A stretch of 64,000 bases of DNA from Lentibacillus sp. Marseille-P4043 (GCF_900258515.1 NZ_LT984884.1:1151290-1215289), one strand, 5' to 3'; positions 1 through 9,291 are shown, counted from the stretch's first letter. Made by a program: numbers and translations. The notes: a model not told the origin generated them from the letters alone.

Positions 1-1
1 G

Positions 2-1186
2 GAAAATCGCTTCATATTTAAACATCCAGATATAGCCGCTTATAAAGACTTGTATTTTTTACATTTACGAAATAATGATGCGATATTTACACAAGATAAC
101 AAGGTAGATATATACACGGATGGGAAGGAAAAATTTGCTGCCTTGCTCCGGGATTTGGAGGCTGCAACTGACCACATCCATTTGTTGTACTATATTATCC
201 GTTATGATCAACTTGGCCAGCGCATTGCGGATGTGTTAGTTAAAAAGGCGAATGAAGGTGTTGAGGTTCGTGTTCTTTATGATGATATGGGATCAAGGAC
301 ATTAAGGAGAAAATTTATCAAGCGGATTCGCCATGCTGGGGGTCAAGTGGAAGCCTTTTTCCCACCGAAGATTCCTAAGATAAATTTTAAAATTAATTAT
401 CGTAATCACCGAAAACTGGCAATTATTGATGGGCAGATTGGATACATTGGCGGGTTTAATATTGGAGATGAATACCTCGGCAAGGCAAAAAAGTTTGGTT
501 ATTGGCGTGACACTCATTTACGTGTAACTGGAGATGCGGTTAAAAACATGCAAACCCGCTTTATATTAGATTGGAATCAAGCATCACGCAATGATATTTT
601 ATATGAAGATCGCTATTATGCAGCGGTTCCAGCGGGGGATGTTGGGATTCAAATTGTCTCCAGTGGTCCAGACTCAGAATGGGAACAAATAAAAAATGGG
701 TATATTAAAATGATTTTGTCAGCCAAGCAATATGTGTATATTCAAACTCCATACTTTATCCCTGATGAGAGCCTTCGTGATGCACTGCGAATAGCAGCCC
801 TTTCTGGGGTGAATATTAAAATTATGATCCCCAATAAACCTGATCATCCATTCGTTTATTGGGCAACGTTATCCTACATTGGTGATTTGCTTAATGCGGG
901 TGCAGAAGTATATATTTATCAGAATGGCTTTTTGCACGCGAAAACAATTATTGTCGATGGCAAAATAGCATCAGTTGGAACAGCGAATATTGATGTGCGT
1001 AGCTTCCGCCTCAATTTTGAAGTGAATGCATTTTTATATGACTCCATCATAGCGGAAAAATTAGTTGAGGCATTTAATCACGACATCACGCTGTCAACGC
1101 AAATGACAAAGAAATTATATGAGAAACGATCATTGGGAATTCGCTTTAAGGAATCTTTATCACGCTTGTTATCACCGATACTATAA
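2..1186 (+). CDS. cls: cardiolipin synthase (phospholipase D family), 5' end cut by window
   Basis: Membrane-associated enzyme that condenses two phosphatidylglycerol molecules to cardiolipin and glycerol. Two HKD catalytic motifs of the PLD family are visible: HRKLAIIDG with GGFNIGDEY after it, and HAKTIIVDG with GTANIDVRS after it. The reading frame is open from base 2, so the N-terminal part, including the usual transmembrane segments, lies outside the window. The TTG at 50 is not a credible start because it has no ribosome site and coding continues upstream. About 394 residues are seen, against roughly 480-500 for the family. The next gene starts 28 bases after the stop, so the two may be cotranscribed. 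Confidence 0.93.
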   Translation, partial: ENRFIFKHPDIAAYKDLYFLHLRNNDAIFTQDNKVDIYTDGKEKFAALLRDLEAATDHIHLLYYIIRYDQLGQRIADVLVKKANEGVEVRVLYDDMGSRTLRRKFIKRIRHAGGQVEAFFPPKIPKINFKINYRNHRKLAIIDGQIGYIGGFNIGDEYLGKAKKFGYWRDTHLRVTGDAVKNMQTRFILDWNQASRNDILYEDRYYAAVPAGDVGIQIVSSGPDSEWEQIKNGYIKMILSAKQYVYIQTPYFIPDESLRDALRIAALSGVNIKIMIPNKPDHPFVYWATLSYIGDLLNAGAEVYIYQNGFLHAKTIIVDGKIASVGTANIDVRSFRLNFEVNAFLYDSIIAEKLVEAFNHDITLSTQMTKKLYEKRSLGIRFKESLSRLLSPIL

Positions 1187-1213
1187 GAGAAATATTATTT
1201 AGGAGGAAGAAAA

Positions 1214-1738
1214 ATGGAAAGAAAACCATGTTCCAATTCACTAGCAGTTAAAACATCACATGTATTACCACCAGATACAAACAATCATGGAACATTATTT
1301 GGAGGTAAATTAATGGCGCACATTGATGATGTTGCAGCATTGGCCGCTGTACGCCATGCAAGGCTGCCGGTTGTAACAGCATCAATGGACTCTGTTGACT
1401 TTTTATCACCGGTAAAAGAGGGAGATTCTATATGTGTGGAAGCTTTTGTCACATGGACACATAATACATCAATGGAGGTATTTGTAAAAGCTGTGACGGA
1501 AAGCTTATTATCTGGGGAAAGAGAAGTATGTACCACTGCCTTTTTAACGTTTGTTGCGGTCGATGAAAATGGGCGCCCAGTTCCTGTGCCTGATGTATAT
1601 CCAGAAACAGAGCAAGAGAAACAATTGCATAACAATGCATCAGAGCGGGCTTCCCAGCGAAAAAAGGGAAGACAGCATTCAAAAGAATTGGCTAAAAGTT
1701 TTGGTACCGCATATCCATGGAATTCCCGAAAAGCGTGA
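1214..1738 (+). CDS. ykhA: acyl-CoA thioesterase, hotdog fold (YkhA-like)
   Basis: Cytosolic thioesterase that hydrolyses acyl-CoA to free fatty acid and CoA. The 174-residue protein has the hotdog-family segment DTNNHGTLFGGKLMAHID, with the acidic D residues expected in the active site, and a second conserved block VTASMDSVDFLSPV. The C-terminal 35 residues are charged and low in complexity, as in Bacillus YkhA. A strong AGGAGG ribosome site lies 8 bases before the ATG. It follows cls closely and is ended before a separate promoter for the next gene. Its physiological substrate cannot be read from the sequence. Confidence 0.88.
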   Translation: MERKPCSNSLAVKTSHVLPPDTNNHGTLFGGKLMAHIDDVAALAAVRHARLPVVTASMDSVDFLSPVKEGDSICVEAFVTWTHNTSMEVFVKAVTESLLSGEREVCTTAFLTFVAVDENGRPVPVPDVYPETEQEKQLHNNASERASQRKKGRQHSKELAKSFGTAYPWNSRKA

Positions 1739-1750
1739 ATAAACAAAAAT

Positions 1751-1779
1751 TTGTACAGAAAATATGAATAAGATACAAT
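1751..1779 (+). promoter_or_regulatory. sigma-A type promoter for the alanine symporter
   Basis: TTGTAC and TACAAT separated by 17 bases, immediately after the thioesterase stop. Transcription would start near 1786 and give a leader of about 120 bases before the symporter start. No known riboswitch was recognised in that leader. Confidence 0.6.
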
Positions 1780-1906
1780 TATAAAATGCTACAAGAGACA
1801 AGAGCCTGTTTCTTATGATCCAGTTTTTCTTCTTTGAAATTAGGGAAGTGTGTAAAAGGACCAAGACTGTAAAGGGTTTCATAAGATTCGAAGGGAGAAT
1901 TTCACC

Positions 1907-3331
1907 ATGGGTTTCATTGAAAATTTAGTCGGCGATATTAATGAGGTATTGTGGTCTTATGTTCTAATTATCGTGTTAATAGGCGTAGGATTGTGGTTCA
2001 CAATTAAGACCCGCTTTGTTCAATTTCGCTTATTTCCTGAAATGTTTCGGGTTTTATTTGATAAGCGTACAATCAGTGCAGAAGGTAAAAAGGGAACATC
2101 TTCATTCCAGGCATTTGCTATTAGTGCTGCATCAAGGGTGGGGACTGGAAACCTTGCAGGTGTCGCATCCGCAGTAGCTGCTGGGGGTCCTGGTGCTGTA
2201 TTTTGGATGTGGCTGATTGCGTTGCTTGGATCTGCTACAGCGTTTGTTGAGAGTACGTTATCACAAGTTTACAAAGTTCCAGAGAAGGATCAGTATCGTG
2301 GTGGTCCAGCATACTATATGGAAAAAGGGTTGAACAGTCGCTGGCTGGCAATTATTTTTGCCATCACAATTACGTTCACATATGGCCTCGTATTTAATTC
2401 CGTTCAATCCAATACGATAAGTTTAGCTTTTTCTGGGGAATTTGACTTTAAGCAAGGGTATATGGCTGTTATTTTAGTCTTGTTAACGGCAATTGTTATA
2501 TTTGGTGGCTTGAAGAGCATTGCCAATGTAACACAAATTATTGTTCCGATTATGGCAATTTTATATATTATCATTGCAATTTATATACTGATTGCAAATA
2601 TAACGGCTGTTCCAGATTTGCTAGCGTTAATTTTTGAAAATGCATTTGGTTTTCGTGAAGTAGCCGGCGGTGGATTCGGTGCGGCAATCATGATGGGGAT
2701 TAAACGAGGATTGTTCTCGAATGAAGCTGGTATGGGTAGTGCACCAAATGCGGCAGCAACAGCTGAAGTAACACATCCGGCCAAACAAGGCTTAATCCAA
2801 GCATTAGGTGTCTTCTTTGATACCATTTTAATTTGTAGTGCAACAGCGTTTATTATCATTTCAGCTGGCGGTTATGAGGGAAGCAAGCTCGATGGTATCC
2901 AGTTGACCCAAAATGCATTTGAATTTCATATTGGCGACTGGGCATCGGTCTTTATTGCAATTGCGATATTCCTGTTCGCTTATAGCTCTATTTTAGGTAA
3001 CTATTATTACGGCGAAAATAATATCGGATATGTAAAAGATAGCAAATTCGGCTTGTTTATTTATCGTATCGCAGTGTTAGCGATGGTTATCTTTGGTGCT
3101 ATTGCAACATTTGACCTAGTGTGGGCACTAGCAGATTTAACAATGGCGATCATGGCACTTATTAACCTTTATGCAATTTCCAGGTTGTTTAAAATTGCTC
3201 ACCGCGTTTTACAAGATTATCAGCGACAACGAAAAGCTGGTAAGGATCCAGTCTTTTACAAAGATGCGTTGGATGATGATTCTGGTGTTGAGTTCTGGGA
3301 TCGAGAAAGGTCAAACGATCAAGGTAAATAG
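1907..3331 (+). CDS. alsT: alanine/glycine:cation symporter (AGCS family, AlsT-like)
   Basis: Polytopic inner-membrane carrier of 474 residues that imports small amino acids (alanine or glycine, possibly glutamine) with Na+. The family signature is clear: AISAASRVGTGNLAGV near residue 70 and RGLFSNEAGMGSAPNAAATA near residue 270, with GNYYYGENN in the last third. About ten hydrophobic segments and a hydrophilic C-terminal tail are seen, at the normal family length. The start is the ATG behind GAAGGGAG. The gene appears monocistronic, with its own promoter and a strong terminator. The exact substrate is an inference from the family. Confidence 0.93.
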   Translation: MGFIENLVGDINEVLWSYVLIIVLIGVGLWFTIKTRFVQFRLFPEMFRVLFDKRTISAEGKKGTSSFQAFAISAASRVGTGNLAGVASAVAAGGPGAVFWMWLIALLGSATAFVESTLSQVYKVPEKDQYRGGPAYYMEKGLNSRWLAIIFAITITFTYGLVFNSVQSNTISLAFSGEFDFKQGYMAVILVLLTAIVIFGGLKSIANVTQIIVPIMAILYIIIAIYILIANITAVPDLLALIFENAFGFREVAGGGFGAAIMMGIKRGLFSNEAGMGSAPNAAATAEVTHPAKQGLIQALGVFFDTILICSATAFIIISAGGYEGSKLDGIQLTQNAFEFHIGDWASVFIAIAIFLFAYSSILGNYYYGENNIGYVKDSKFGLFIYRIAVLAMVIFGAIATFDLVWALADLTMAIMALINLYAISRLFKIAHRVLQDYQRQRKAGKDPVFYKDALDDDSGVEFWDRERSNDQGK

Positions 3332-3401
3332 GAATTGTGAACGGTTAAATTTAAATAGTAATTCTTTTAAGGTTCAAACAGGGAAAAGTTAATAAATATA
3401 A

Positions 3402-3433
3402 AAATAGCAGAAGAATTCTCTTCTGCTATTTTT
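3402..3433 (+). terminator. intrinsic terminator after alsT
   Basis: Thirteen-base-pair perfect stem (AAATAGCAGAAGA / TCTTCTGCTATTT) with a 4-base loop, followed by further T residues. It lies 70 bases after the symporter stop. Confidence 0.9.
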
Positions 3434-3618
3434 ATTATAGGATCACCACTTTTCTAATGATGATTGTGCTCGAACTCCATCAGAATTATCGCTCATTATT
3501 TATTCTAATTCAACATTTGCAGTGTGAAATGGATAAATAAGCTTTGATAAAATGAGGAAGGATTGGGATTCACTGATCAAGTTGACTTTGGATTAATCTT
3601 AAACAAACTGCGACTGTT

Positions 3619-4066
3619 GGGCTCTTTTCTATAAGTACACGCATTTCCCACCGTCCGGGATCGCTCCGGGTGGATGCTTTCCGCGGGCACGGCCTCAGCC
3701 TCCTCGGAAGAAAACCACTTCCTGCGGGGTCTTCGGACACGTGCTGTTCCCGCAGGAGTCACCACCCTCCACTCACCCAGACTAGTGACGCGGTAGGATG
3801 TGACTTGACGGAATACATACTACTACAGTTAATGGTAGTAAATGCAATACCAGTGGAGGAAATACGCGGAGACTCCTGGGGGGAGGAAAGGCATCGGTGA
3901 GACCCCGCAGTGCGAAAAGGGAGTAAAGGCTAAGATCGCCACGTCCTGTGGCAACGCCTTCATGACCAACGTCGTGTTGGCCTAAGGAGGCTCAGCAGCC
4001 GCCCCCGGAAAGCGTAGTGTATTTCCGGAACGGCGATAGAGCAATTTCTTAGTTACTTCGCATTGT
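3619..4066. repeat. large modular hairpin repeat, copy A (basic form)
   Basis: Non-coding element of about 450 bases in the alsT-nrdE gap. It matches copy C (48917-49509) almost base for base outside three insertions, and its core matches copy B (8750-9157). It consists of two units in opposite orientation. The first carries GCTTTCCGCGGGCACGGCC and TTCCCGCAGGAGTC; the second carries the complementary-type blocks GACTCCTGGGGGG and GGAGGCTCAGCAG. The whole can therefore fold on itself. This copy lacks the inserted modules M1, M2 and M3 seen in copies B and C. GC content is well above the neighbours. No plausible gene was seen in it. Confidence 0.85.
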
Positions 4067-4221
4067 CAAGGCAATTATTAGAAACGTTCCAAGTTTGGTT
4101 CCAAGTTTGCTTCAGCTAATTGTTTGATCTTATTTTATTAGTGCGAAAGTTGAGTTATATAACATTTATTTTTATCCTTGCTAAAAGGAAAGAATTCATT
4201 TAGTATGAACTTAGACATGAT

Positions 4222-4268
4222 TTACAATATATTGTGTATTAAAATGTCGATAAAACTATATATAGTAT
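4222..4268 (+). promoter_or_regulatory. tandem NrdR boxes over the nrd promoter
   Basis: Two 16-base sites, 4222-4237 (TTACAATATATTGTGT) and 4253-4268 (AAACTATATATAGTAT), each match the NrdR consensus ACACWATATATWGTGT at 14 of 16 positions. Their spacing is exactly 31 bases, and paired NrdR boxes are known to lie 31-32 bases apart. The second box contains TATAGT (4261-4266), a likely -10 element. That would place the transcript start near 4273, at the first base-paired nucleotides of the cobalamin aptamer. NrdR is a dNTP/ATP-sensing repressor of ribonucleotide reductase genes; its own gene is not in this window. Confidence 0.82.
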
Positions 4269-4272
4269 TTTG

Positions 4273-4586
4273 CCTTAAGCACAGATGCCATTTGGCTTAA
4301 TTGGGAATCTGGTGAAAAGCCAGAACTGCCCCCGCAACTGTAAACGCTGACGAAAATGAGCAAAACCACTGTATAAGCATAGACGTTTAAAGAATTGAAC
4401 AGTCTCTTATATGGGAAGGGCTCAGGAGTAGGGTGAAGCATTAGTCAGTAGACCTGTCTCGCTTAAGAAATTTCAACTTCTTCGGGGATTGAGAAGATGA
4501 GATGATAGTCATATGGAACAGGACTCCTGTACGCTTTTTAACTACTATCATTTCGTCCACTCAATTGTTACTTGGGTGGATTTTTT
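4273..4586 (+). promoter_or_regulatory. cobalamin (B12) riboswitch
   Basis: The aptamer spans about 4274-4467. It is closed by CTTAAGC (4274-4280) pairing with GCTTAAG (4461-4467). Inside are the hallmark cobalamin segments TTAATTGGGAATCTGGTG, AAGCCAGAACTGCCCCCGC followed by AACTGTAA, and a B12-box-like AGTCAGTAGACCTGTC (4443-4458). The downstream platform ends in an intrinsic terminator before nrdE, so B12 binding most likely stops transcription. B12 riboswitches on class I reductases are known where a B12-dependent class II enzyme exists as an alternative. Confidence 0.95.
4556..4586 (+). terminator. riboswitch-controlled terminator before nrdE
   Basis: CCACTCAA (4557-4564) pairs with TTGGGTGG (4572-4579), followed by six T residues. 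It is 34 bases before the nrdE start. An upstream pair, ATGATAGT with ACTATCAT around 4502-4550, may form the competing structure. Confidence 0.8.
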
Positions 4587-4619
4587 AATTCCCTAAAACA
4601 AAAAGGGAGCGATTAACAC

Positions 4620-6908
4620 ATGATGACAAAAACATCTACTGAGGTTAATGATGTATTAGAACAAATCGATGCTGTTGCTGAAACATATGGGCTAGATGTT
4701 CGAGAAGTGAAACAGCAAATCAACCAATTAAATAGCTCAAAAGCAGATGCAAATCAGCATACATTATTTTATGCATTAAATAATATTGCGATGGATGAAC
4801 CGGCATGGACGTTTGTAGCGGCGCGTATGTATTTAAATGAACTTTATCAGGAGGCAGCGACAAATCGCGGATATGATTCGGAACAATGTTATGGCGATTT
4901 TTACCGACTAATCGAGGTGTTAACCGAAAAGGGAATCTATTCATCCAATCTAGTAAACTATTATTCCAAAGATGAAATAACAGCACTAGGAAGGGAGATT
5001 GCACCAGAACGTGATCAACTGTTCAATTATATTGGCCTGTTTTTACTTGCTGATCGGTACATAACAAGGGATCATGACCGTAACATTTACGAACTCCCGC
5101 AAGAACGGTTCATGATTATTGCGATGACATTGATGAAGGATGAAGCAAAGGAAAATCGGCTTGAATTGGTCAAAGAAGCATATTGGGCAATGAGCAATTT
5201 ATACATGACAGTAGCTACACCGACACTAGCTAATGCGGGGAAGTGTTTTGGCCAACTTTCTTCATGTTTTATTGATACGGTTGACGATTCATTGGACAGT
5301 ATTTATCTGAATAACTGGGATATTGCTAGGTTAAGCAAGGATGGCGGTGGAATTGGTGTTTATTACGGCAAGGTACGTGCACTCGGATCAGATATAAAAA
5401 AATTTAAGGGAAATTCGTCTGGGGTTGTTCCGTGGATTCGTTTACTGAATGATACAGCAGTTAGTGTCGATCAGCTTGGACAGCGACAAGGGGCGGTAGC
5501 TATTTACCTCGATGTTTTCCATAAAGATATCATGGATGGGTTTCTTGATTTGAAAACGAATAATGGGGATGAACGGCGCAAGGCCCATGATATTTTTACA
5601 GGTGTAGCCATTCCTGATTTATTTATGAAAAAGTTGCAGGAAGTTGATGAGCACGGGAGAAGTATTGGCGAGTGGCATACATTTTGTCCACATCAGGTGA
5701 AACAGATGATGGGCTGGAAGGATGAAAATGGTGCTGCACTTGGTTTAGAGGATTTTTATGATGAATCAGATCAGAGCTATTTTACAGAGAAGTATGAAGA
5801 AGCGGTGAATCATCCACTTTTGCCACGAAAAACATATCGGGCGATGGATATTATGGCGCGGATTATGGTTGCTCAATTAGAGACGGGGACACCGTACATG
5901 TTTTATCGTGATGAGGCAAATCGGCAAAATCCGAATAAACATGTGCGCGGAAAAGGTCAAACAGCAATTTATTGTAGCAATTTATGTACAGAAATTATGC
6001 AGAATATGTCAGCAACAACCATTACCAATGAATATCAGGATGAGCAGGGGAATATTGTGATCATTCGTAAGCCAGGTGATTTTGTTGTGTGTAACTTATC
6101 CTCGGTTAATCTTGCGCGAACTGTAGAAGCAGGTGTTTTAGAACGATTGATTACGATTCAGATGCGGATGCTTGATAATGTGATTGATTTGAATACGATG
6201 CCAGTTGGACAAGCTCAGGTAACAAATCAAACGTATCGAGCGGTTGGTCTTGGTACATTTGGATGGCATCACCTGCTTGCACAGAAAGGGATTTATTGGG
6301 AGTCGGATAAGGCAGTTGCATATGCGGATGAATTATATGAGGACATCGCTTACTATGCGATTCAATCATCAATGGAACTCGCAAAGGAAAAAGGCACATA
6401 TAGTAAGTTTACTGGATCAGAGTGGCAAACGGGTGATTATTTTGAGCGAAAAGGGTATGAGGCGGATCGTTGGCTAGAATTAAAGGATGCTGTTGCCGAG
6501 CATGGTATCCGAAATGGCTGGCTGATGGCTATAGCGCCGAATTCATCCACTGCAAAAATTGGTGGGTCAACAGATGGAATCGATCCTATCTATGCTGTGG
6601 AGTATGCCGAAGAAAAAAAGAACTTTAAATTCAAAGTGACTGCCCCTGACTTGGATCATGTTACGTATAATTATTACCGTCGATCACGGCATGAACTGGA
6701 ACAGCTATGGAGTATTAGGCAAAATGCGGCACGTCAGCGGCACGTCGATCAAGGAATCAGTTTTAACCTTTATGTGCGTCATGATATTAAAGCAAAGGAT
6801 TTGTTGAATTTACACGTTGAGGCCTGGAAGCAGGGCTTGAAAACAACCTATTATGTAAGAAGCACATCACAGGCAGAAATCGATGAATGTGAAGCATGCC
6901 ACAGTTAA
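4620..6908 (+). CDS. nrdE: ribonucleoside-diphosphate reductase, large (alpha) subunit
   Basis: Catalytic subunit of class I ribonucleotide reductase, which reduces NDPs to dNDPs. The 762-residue protein has the full catalytic set. An active-site cysteine lies in GQLSSCF near residue 215. The radical site is the NLCTEI motif (N, C, E). The partner cysteine is in CNLSSVNL. The radical-path tyrosine pair is in TTYYVRS, and the redox pair is the C-terminal CEACHS. The first 90 residues resemble a shortened N-terminal allosteric region. ATG 4620 is preceded by AAAGGGAG. It heads an operon with the small subunit and a flavodoxin, under NrdR boxes and a B12 riboswitch. The length is nearer to class Ia-like alpha subunits than to the roughly 700-residue B. 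subtilis NrdE, so the symbol nrdE (versus nrdA) is approximate. Confidence 0.95.
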   Translation: MMTKTSTEVNDVLEQIDAVAETYGLDVREVKQQINQLNSSKADANQHTLFYALNNIAMDEPAWTFVAARMYLNELYQEAATNRGYDSEQCYGDFYRLIEVLTEKGIYSSNLVNYYSKDEITALGREIAPERDQLFNYIGLFLLADRYITRDHDRNIYELPQERFMIIAMTLMKDEAKENRLELVKEAYWAMSNLYMTVATPTLANAGKCFGQLSSCFIDTVDDSLDSIYLNNWDIARLSKDGGGIGVYYGKVRALGSDIKKFKGNSSGVVPWIRLLNDTAVSVDQLGQRQGAVAIYLDVFHKDIMDGFLDLKTNNGDERRKAHDIFTGVAIPDLFMKKLQEVDEHGRSIGEWHTFCPHQVKQMMGWKDENGAALGLEDFYDESDQSYFTEKYEEAVNHPLLPRKTYRAMDIMARIMVAQLETGTPYMFYRDEANRQNPNKHVRGKGQTAIYCSNLCTEIMQNMSATTITNEYQDEQGNIVIIRKPGDFVVCNLSSVNLARTVEAGVLERLITIQMRMLDNVIDLNTMPVGQAQVTNQTYRAVGLGTFGWHHLLAQKGIYWESDKAVAYADELYEDIAYYAIQSSMELAKEKGTYSKFTGSEWQTGDYFERKGYEADRWLELKDAVAEHGIRNGWLMAIAPNSSTAKIGGSTDGIDPIYAVEYAEEKKNFKFKVTAPDLDHVTYNYYRRSRHELEQLWSIRQNAARQRHVDQGISFNLYVRHDIKAKDLLNLHVEAWKQGLKTTYYVRSTSQAEIDECEACHS

Positions 6909-6931
6909 TCATAACGGGGAGGTTTTAAATA

Positions 6932-7978
6932 ATGACGATCCATACACCGATTAAACGAATTAACCTGTTGAACCCGGAATTTCCTAATAAATCAACGGGT
7001 ATTATCAATGGGGAATCTTCAGGACTATTAAACTGGAATGATATTGCGTATCCACAAATGTATGATCTGTATCAGGCGTTATTATCAAACTTTTGGAAAG
7101 CGCAAGAGATCAACATGCAGGATGATATTAAACAATGGGATTTGCTCAGTTCAACCGAGCAAGATGTTTTTTTACGAATCAATACACAATTGGCTATGCT
7201 GGATAGTTTGCAAACACCGACAATGAGTCAAGTGATGGATTATGTGACGGATTCTAGTTTCAAAGCAATTTTTGCGGTGATCTCTCAGCAAGAAGCGGTT
7301 CATAATGAGTCGTATTCATATATATTGAGTTCATTGGTACCAACACGCGAACAAAATGAACGATTTGATCAGGCGAAAAAAGACCCGATTGTTTTGAAGC
7401 GAAATCAGCTCATATTAGATAGCTATGATAAATTCCGAAATAACCCAACACCAGCAAATTTATTCAAACTTGGTGTAAACTCAATTAATTTGGAAGGAAT
7501 TTATTTTTATGCCGGCTTTGCTTTTTTCTATAACCTAGCGCGACAACAAAAGATGTTGAAAACGAGTACCATGATTAGCTATATTCAGCGTGATGAAATG
7601 CAGCACTGCTATTTTGTTACGCAGTTTATTCGCATTCTATTCGCCGAAAATAAGGAACTAAATACTGACGAAAATATCGATTATATTTATCAGTCCATTG
7701 CCAATGCAGCAGAGCTGGAAAAAGAATGGGCACATTACATTTTAGCTGATATTACGGGTATTGATTTGAGTGAATTTGACCAATACGTGGAATACCTTGC
7801 CAATAAACGGCTGCGTCAATTAGGATTGAAAAATTTATATGAAGAGCGAAAAAACCCAATGCCGTGGATCCATGTGTTCAGCGATGAAATGATAAACGAG
7901 ACAAAATCGGATTTCTTTGAACAAAAAGCACGTACATACTCTAAAGTAACCAAGTCCAATGGGTTTGAAGAGTTGTAG
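6932..7978 (+). CDS. nrdF: ribonucleoside-diphosphate reductase, small (beta) subunit
   Basis: Metal-radical subunit of class I ribonucleotide reductase, 348 residues. The dinuclear metal ligands can be placed by comparison with B. subtilis NrdF: D in AMLDSLQ, E and H in QEAVHNESYSY, E in NLEGIYFY, and E and H in QRDEMQHCYF. The radical tyrosine corresponds to Y in HNESYSY. All ligands are present, so the protein should be active. The ribosome site GGGGAGG precedes the ATG, 23 bases after nrdE. Whether the cofactor is di-iron or di-manganese cannot be read directly, but the adjacent flavodoxin gene favours manganese activation. Confidence 0.95.
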   Translation: MTIHTPIKRINLLNPEFPNKSTGIINGESSGLLNWNDIAYPQMYDLYQALLSNFWKAQEINMQDDIKQWDLLSSTEQDVFLRINTQLAMLDSLQTPTMSQVMDYVTDSSFKAIFAVISQQEAVHNESYSYILSSLVPTREQNERFDQAKKDPIVLKRNQLILDSYDKFRNNPTPANLFKLGVNSINLEGIYFYAGFAFFYNLARQQKMLKTSTMISYIQRDEMQHCYFVTQFIRILFAENKELNTDENIDYIYQSIANAAELEKEWAHYILADITGIDLSEFDQYVEYLANKRLRQLGLKNLYEERKNPMPWIHVFSDEMINETKSDFFEQKARTYSKVTKSNGFEEL

Positions 7979-7989
7979 GAGGATGCATG

Positions 7990-8451
7990 ATGCAAATTGC
8001 GATTGTTTATACGTCCGTGACGGGAAATACAAAGGAATTAGCTGAACTTTTGGAGTGGAATTTTAGGGAGCGATCTTTTCATGTTGATCTGTTCCATGTA
8101 AAGCGTTTCCCGCATGAATTAATTTCTGAATATGACGCGATTGTGATTGGAACCTATACATGGGCAAATGGAAATATCCCTGCGGAAATGCTGGATTTGT
8201 ATGAAACAATCGAAATAAAAGCACCAGCAAATCTGGTGACAGGTGTATTTGGTACGGGAGATAGCTTTTTCCCATACTTTTGTGGTGCTGTAGATGAATT
8301 TCGCGATATGTTGTATGCGAGGACAAATTTGGCGGTTACATTGAAAGTGGAATTAAGACCACAGCAGGATGATGTCGAAAAGTGTAAACGGTTTGTGGAA
8401 TGTTTGCAGAAGGAAATCCAGCCACTGGTTATGGATGGTAAAACGATTTAA
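7990..8451 (+). CDS. flavodoxin, probable NrdI-like cofactor-activation partner
   Basis: Small FMN-binding electron carrier of 153 residues. The N-terminal phosphate-binding loop YTSVTGNTKELAE and the loops GTYTWANG and VFGTGDSFFPYFCGA are those of flavodoxins. The AGGAGG overlapping the nrdF stop (7977-7982) favours ATG 7990 over 7987. As the last gene of the nrd operon it probably does the job of NrdI, supplying reduced flavin to generate the tyrosyl radical cofactor in the small subunit. It is longer than B. subtilis NrdI (about 130 residues) and looks more like a generic flavodoxin, so the NrdI role is inferred from position. Confidence 0.85.
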   Translation: MQIAIVYTSVTGNTKELAELLEWNFRERSFHVDLFHVKRFPHELISEYDAIVIGTYTWANGNIPAEMLDLYETIEIKAPANLVTGVFGTGDSFFPYFCGAVDEFRDMLYARTNLAVTLKVELRPQQDDVEKCKRFVECLQKEIQPLVMDGKTI

Positions 8452-8574
8452 AATTGAAAGCACTTTTCTAAAATGAAAACCCGTGAATTAATTTTAAGAC
8501 GTTCTCTTTTAAGGTGCAAACAGGAAAAAGAGAAGTAAACTACTAAGAATTTAGCATTGAATTTAGAATGAAAG

Positions 8575-8611
8575 TAGCAGGGGGATGGTTACCCAAACCA
8601 TCCCCCTGCTA
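8575..8611 (+). terminator. strong hairpin ending the nrd operon
   Basis: Sixteen-base-pair perfect stem, TAGCAGGGGGATGGTT with AACCATCCCCCTGCTA, and a 5-base loop. There is no good T run after it, so termination is likely but not certain. Confidence 0.65.
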
Positions 8612-8749
8612 TATGTCTACGTTTATTAAAGGCCCTTTTCGTAATGTTTGTTGCTTTTTAATTTCGTATATGAAGGATTATGCGTAATAGTGAACATTAC
8701 GAGGACTTCAATTTTTCTAATTAACAGAGGTGCTAGAATACGCTCCGCC

Positions 8750-9157
8750 AGAATACTTCGCTTTCCGCGGGCACGGCTTCAGCCTCCTTGCCCCGGCGAG
8801 GGGTATGTCGACGTTGTCCGCAAAGGACGGTTTTAGTCGACCCTCCTTTTCAAACCTTCCTGCGGGGTCTTCAGCTCGTGCTGGGGCTGCGCTAACTCGC
8901 CCCACCGAAAACCATTGTTCCCGCAGGAGTCTTCGTATTCTGTCTCCGCTGATAAGAATTTTCTGGATTGTGAGTAGTTGTTAATGATTTTAATATTAAG
9001 TGGCTTTCTTCTCCCACGGACAGAAAATCAGACTGAGGCTTGGGGGAAATGCGAGACTCCTGTGGGAAAGGAACTGTCTGAAGACCCCGCAGTGAGCGGT
9101 TTTTGCTCGCGAGGAGGCTGAAGCGTTCCCCACGGAAAGCGAGTATTTCCCCCAAGC
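8750..9157. repeat. large modular hairpin repeat, copy B (with modules M1 and M2)
   Basis: Two units in opposite orientation. Unit 1, 8750-8941, has imperfect terminal inverted repeats AGAATACTTCGCTTTCCGCG and the complement of CGCAGGAGTCTTCGTATTCT. Unit 2, 9038-9157, has inverted ends GCTTGGGGGAAAT and ATTTCCCCCAAGC. Unit 1 holds module M1 (8788-8858, with internal GTCGAC...GTCGAC) and module M2 (8883-8917, GGGGCTGCG...CGCCCC), both absent from copy A and both present in copy C. Fragmentary open frames in it lack ribosome sites and are not supported as genes. Confidence 0.85.
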
Positions 9158-9238
9158 CGCGATTTCCACTCATCTTGTAAAGAATGAGAGGAAGTCACAT
9201 AAAAGTTAGTGCACAGTTTATATCTAATGTATAACAAA

Positions 9239-9291
9239 CAACAAATGTTTTCGGTGGGGCGAGTAATCGCAGTCCCAATCTTTTAGAAAAC
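9239..9291. repeat. 53-base tail repeat, copy 1
   Basis: Identical except for one base to 49531-49583, and partly matched at 35441-35478. The shared core is AAATGTTTTCGGTGGGGCGA followed by GTAATCGCAGTCCCAATC. In copies 1 and 2 it lies shortly after a large hairpin repeat, so it may be a border module of that family. The rest of the gap to 9453 shows nothing recognisable. Confidence 0.8.

Noticed and set aside
8648..9237. Small ORFs inside the large hairpin repeats as coding genes
   Set aside because: They occur on both strands, do not survive the module insertions between copies, and lack ribosome sites.
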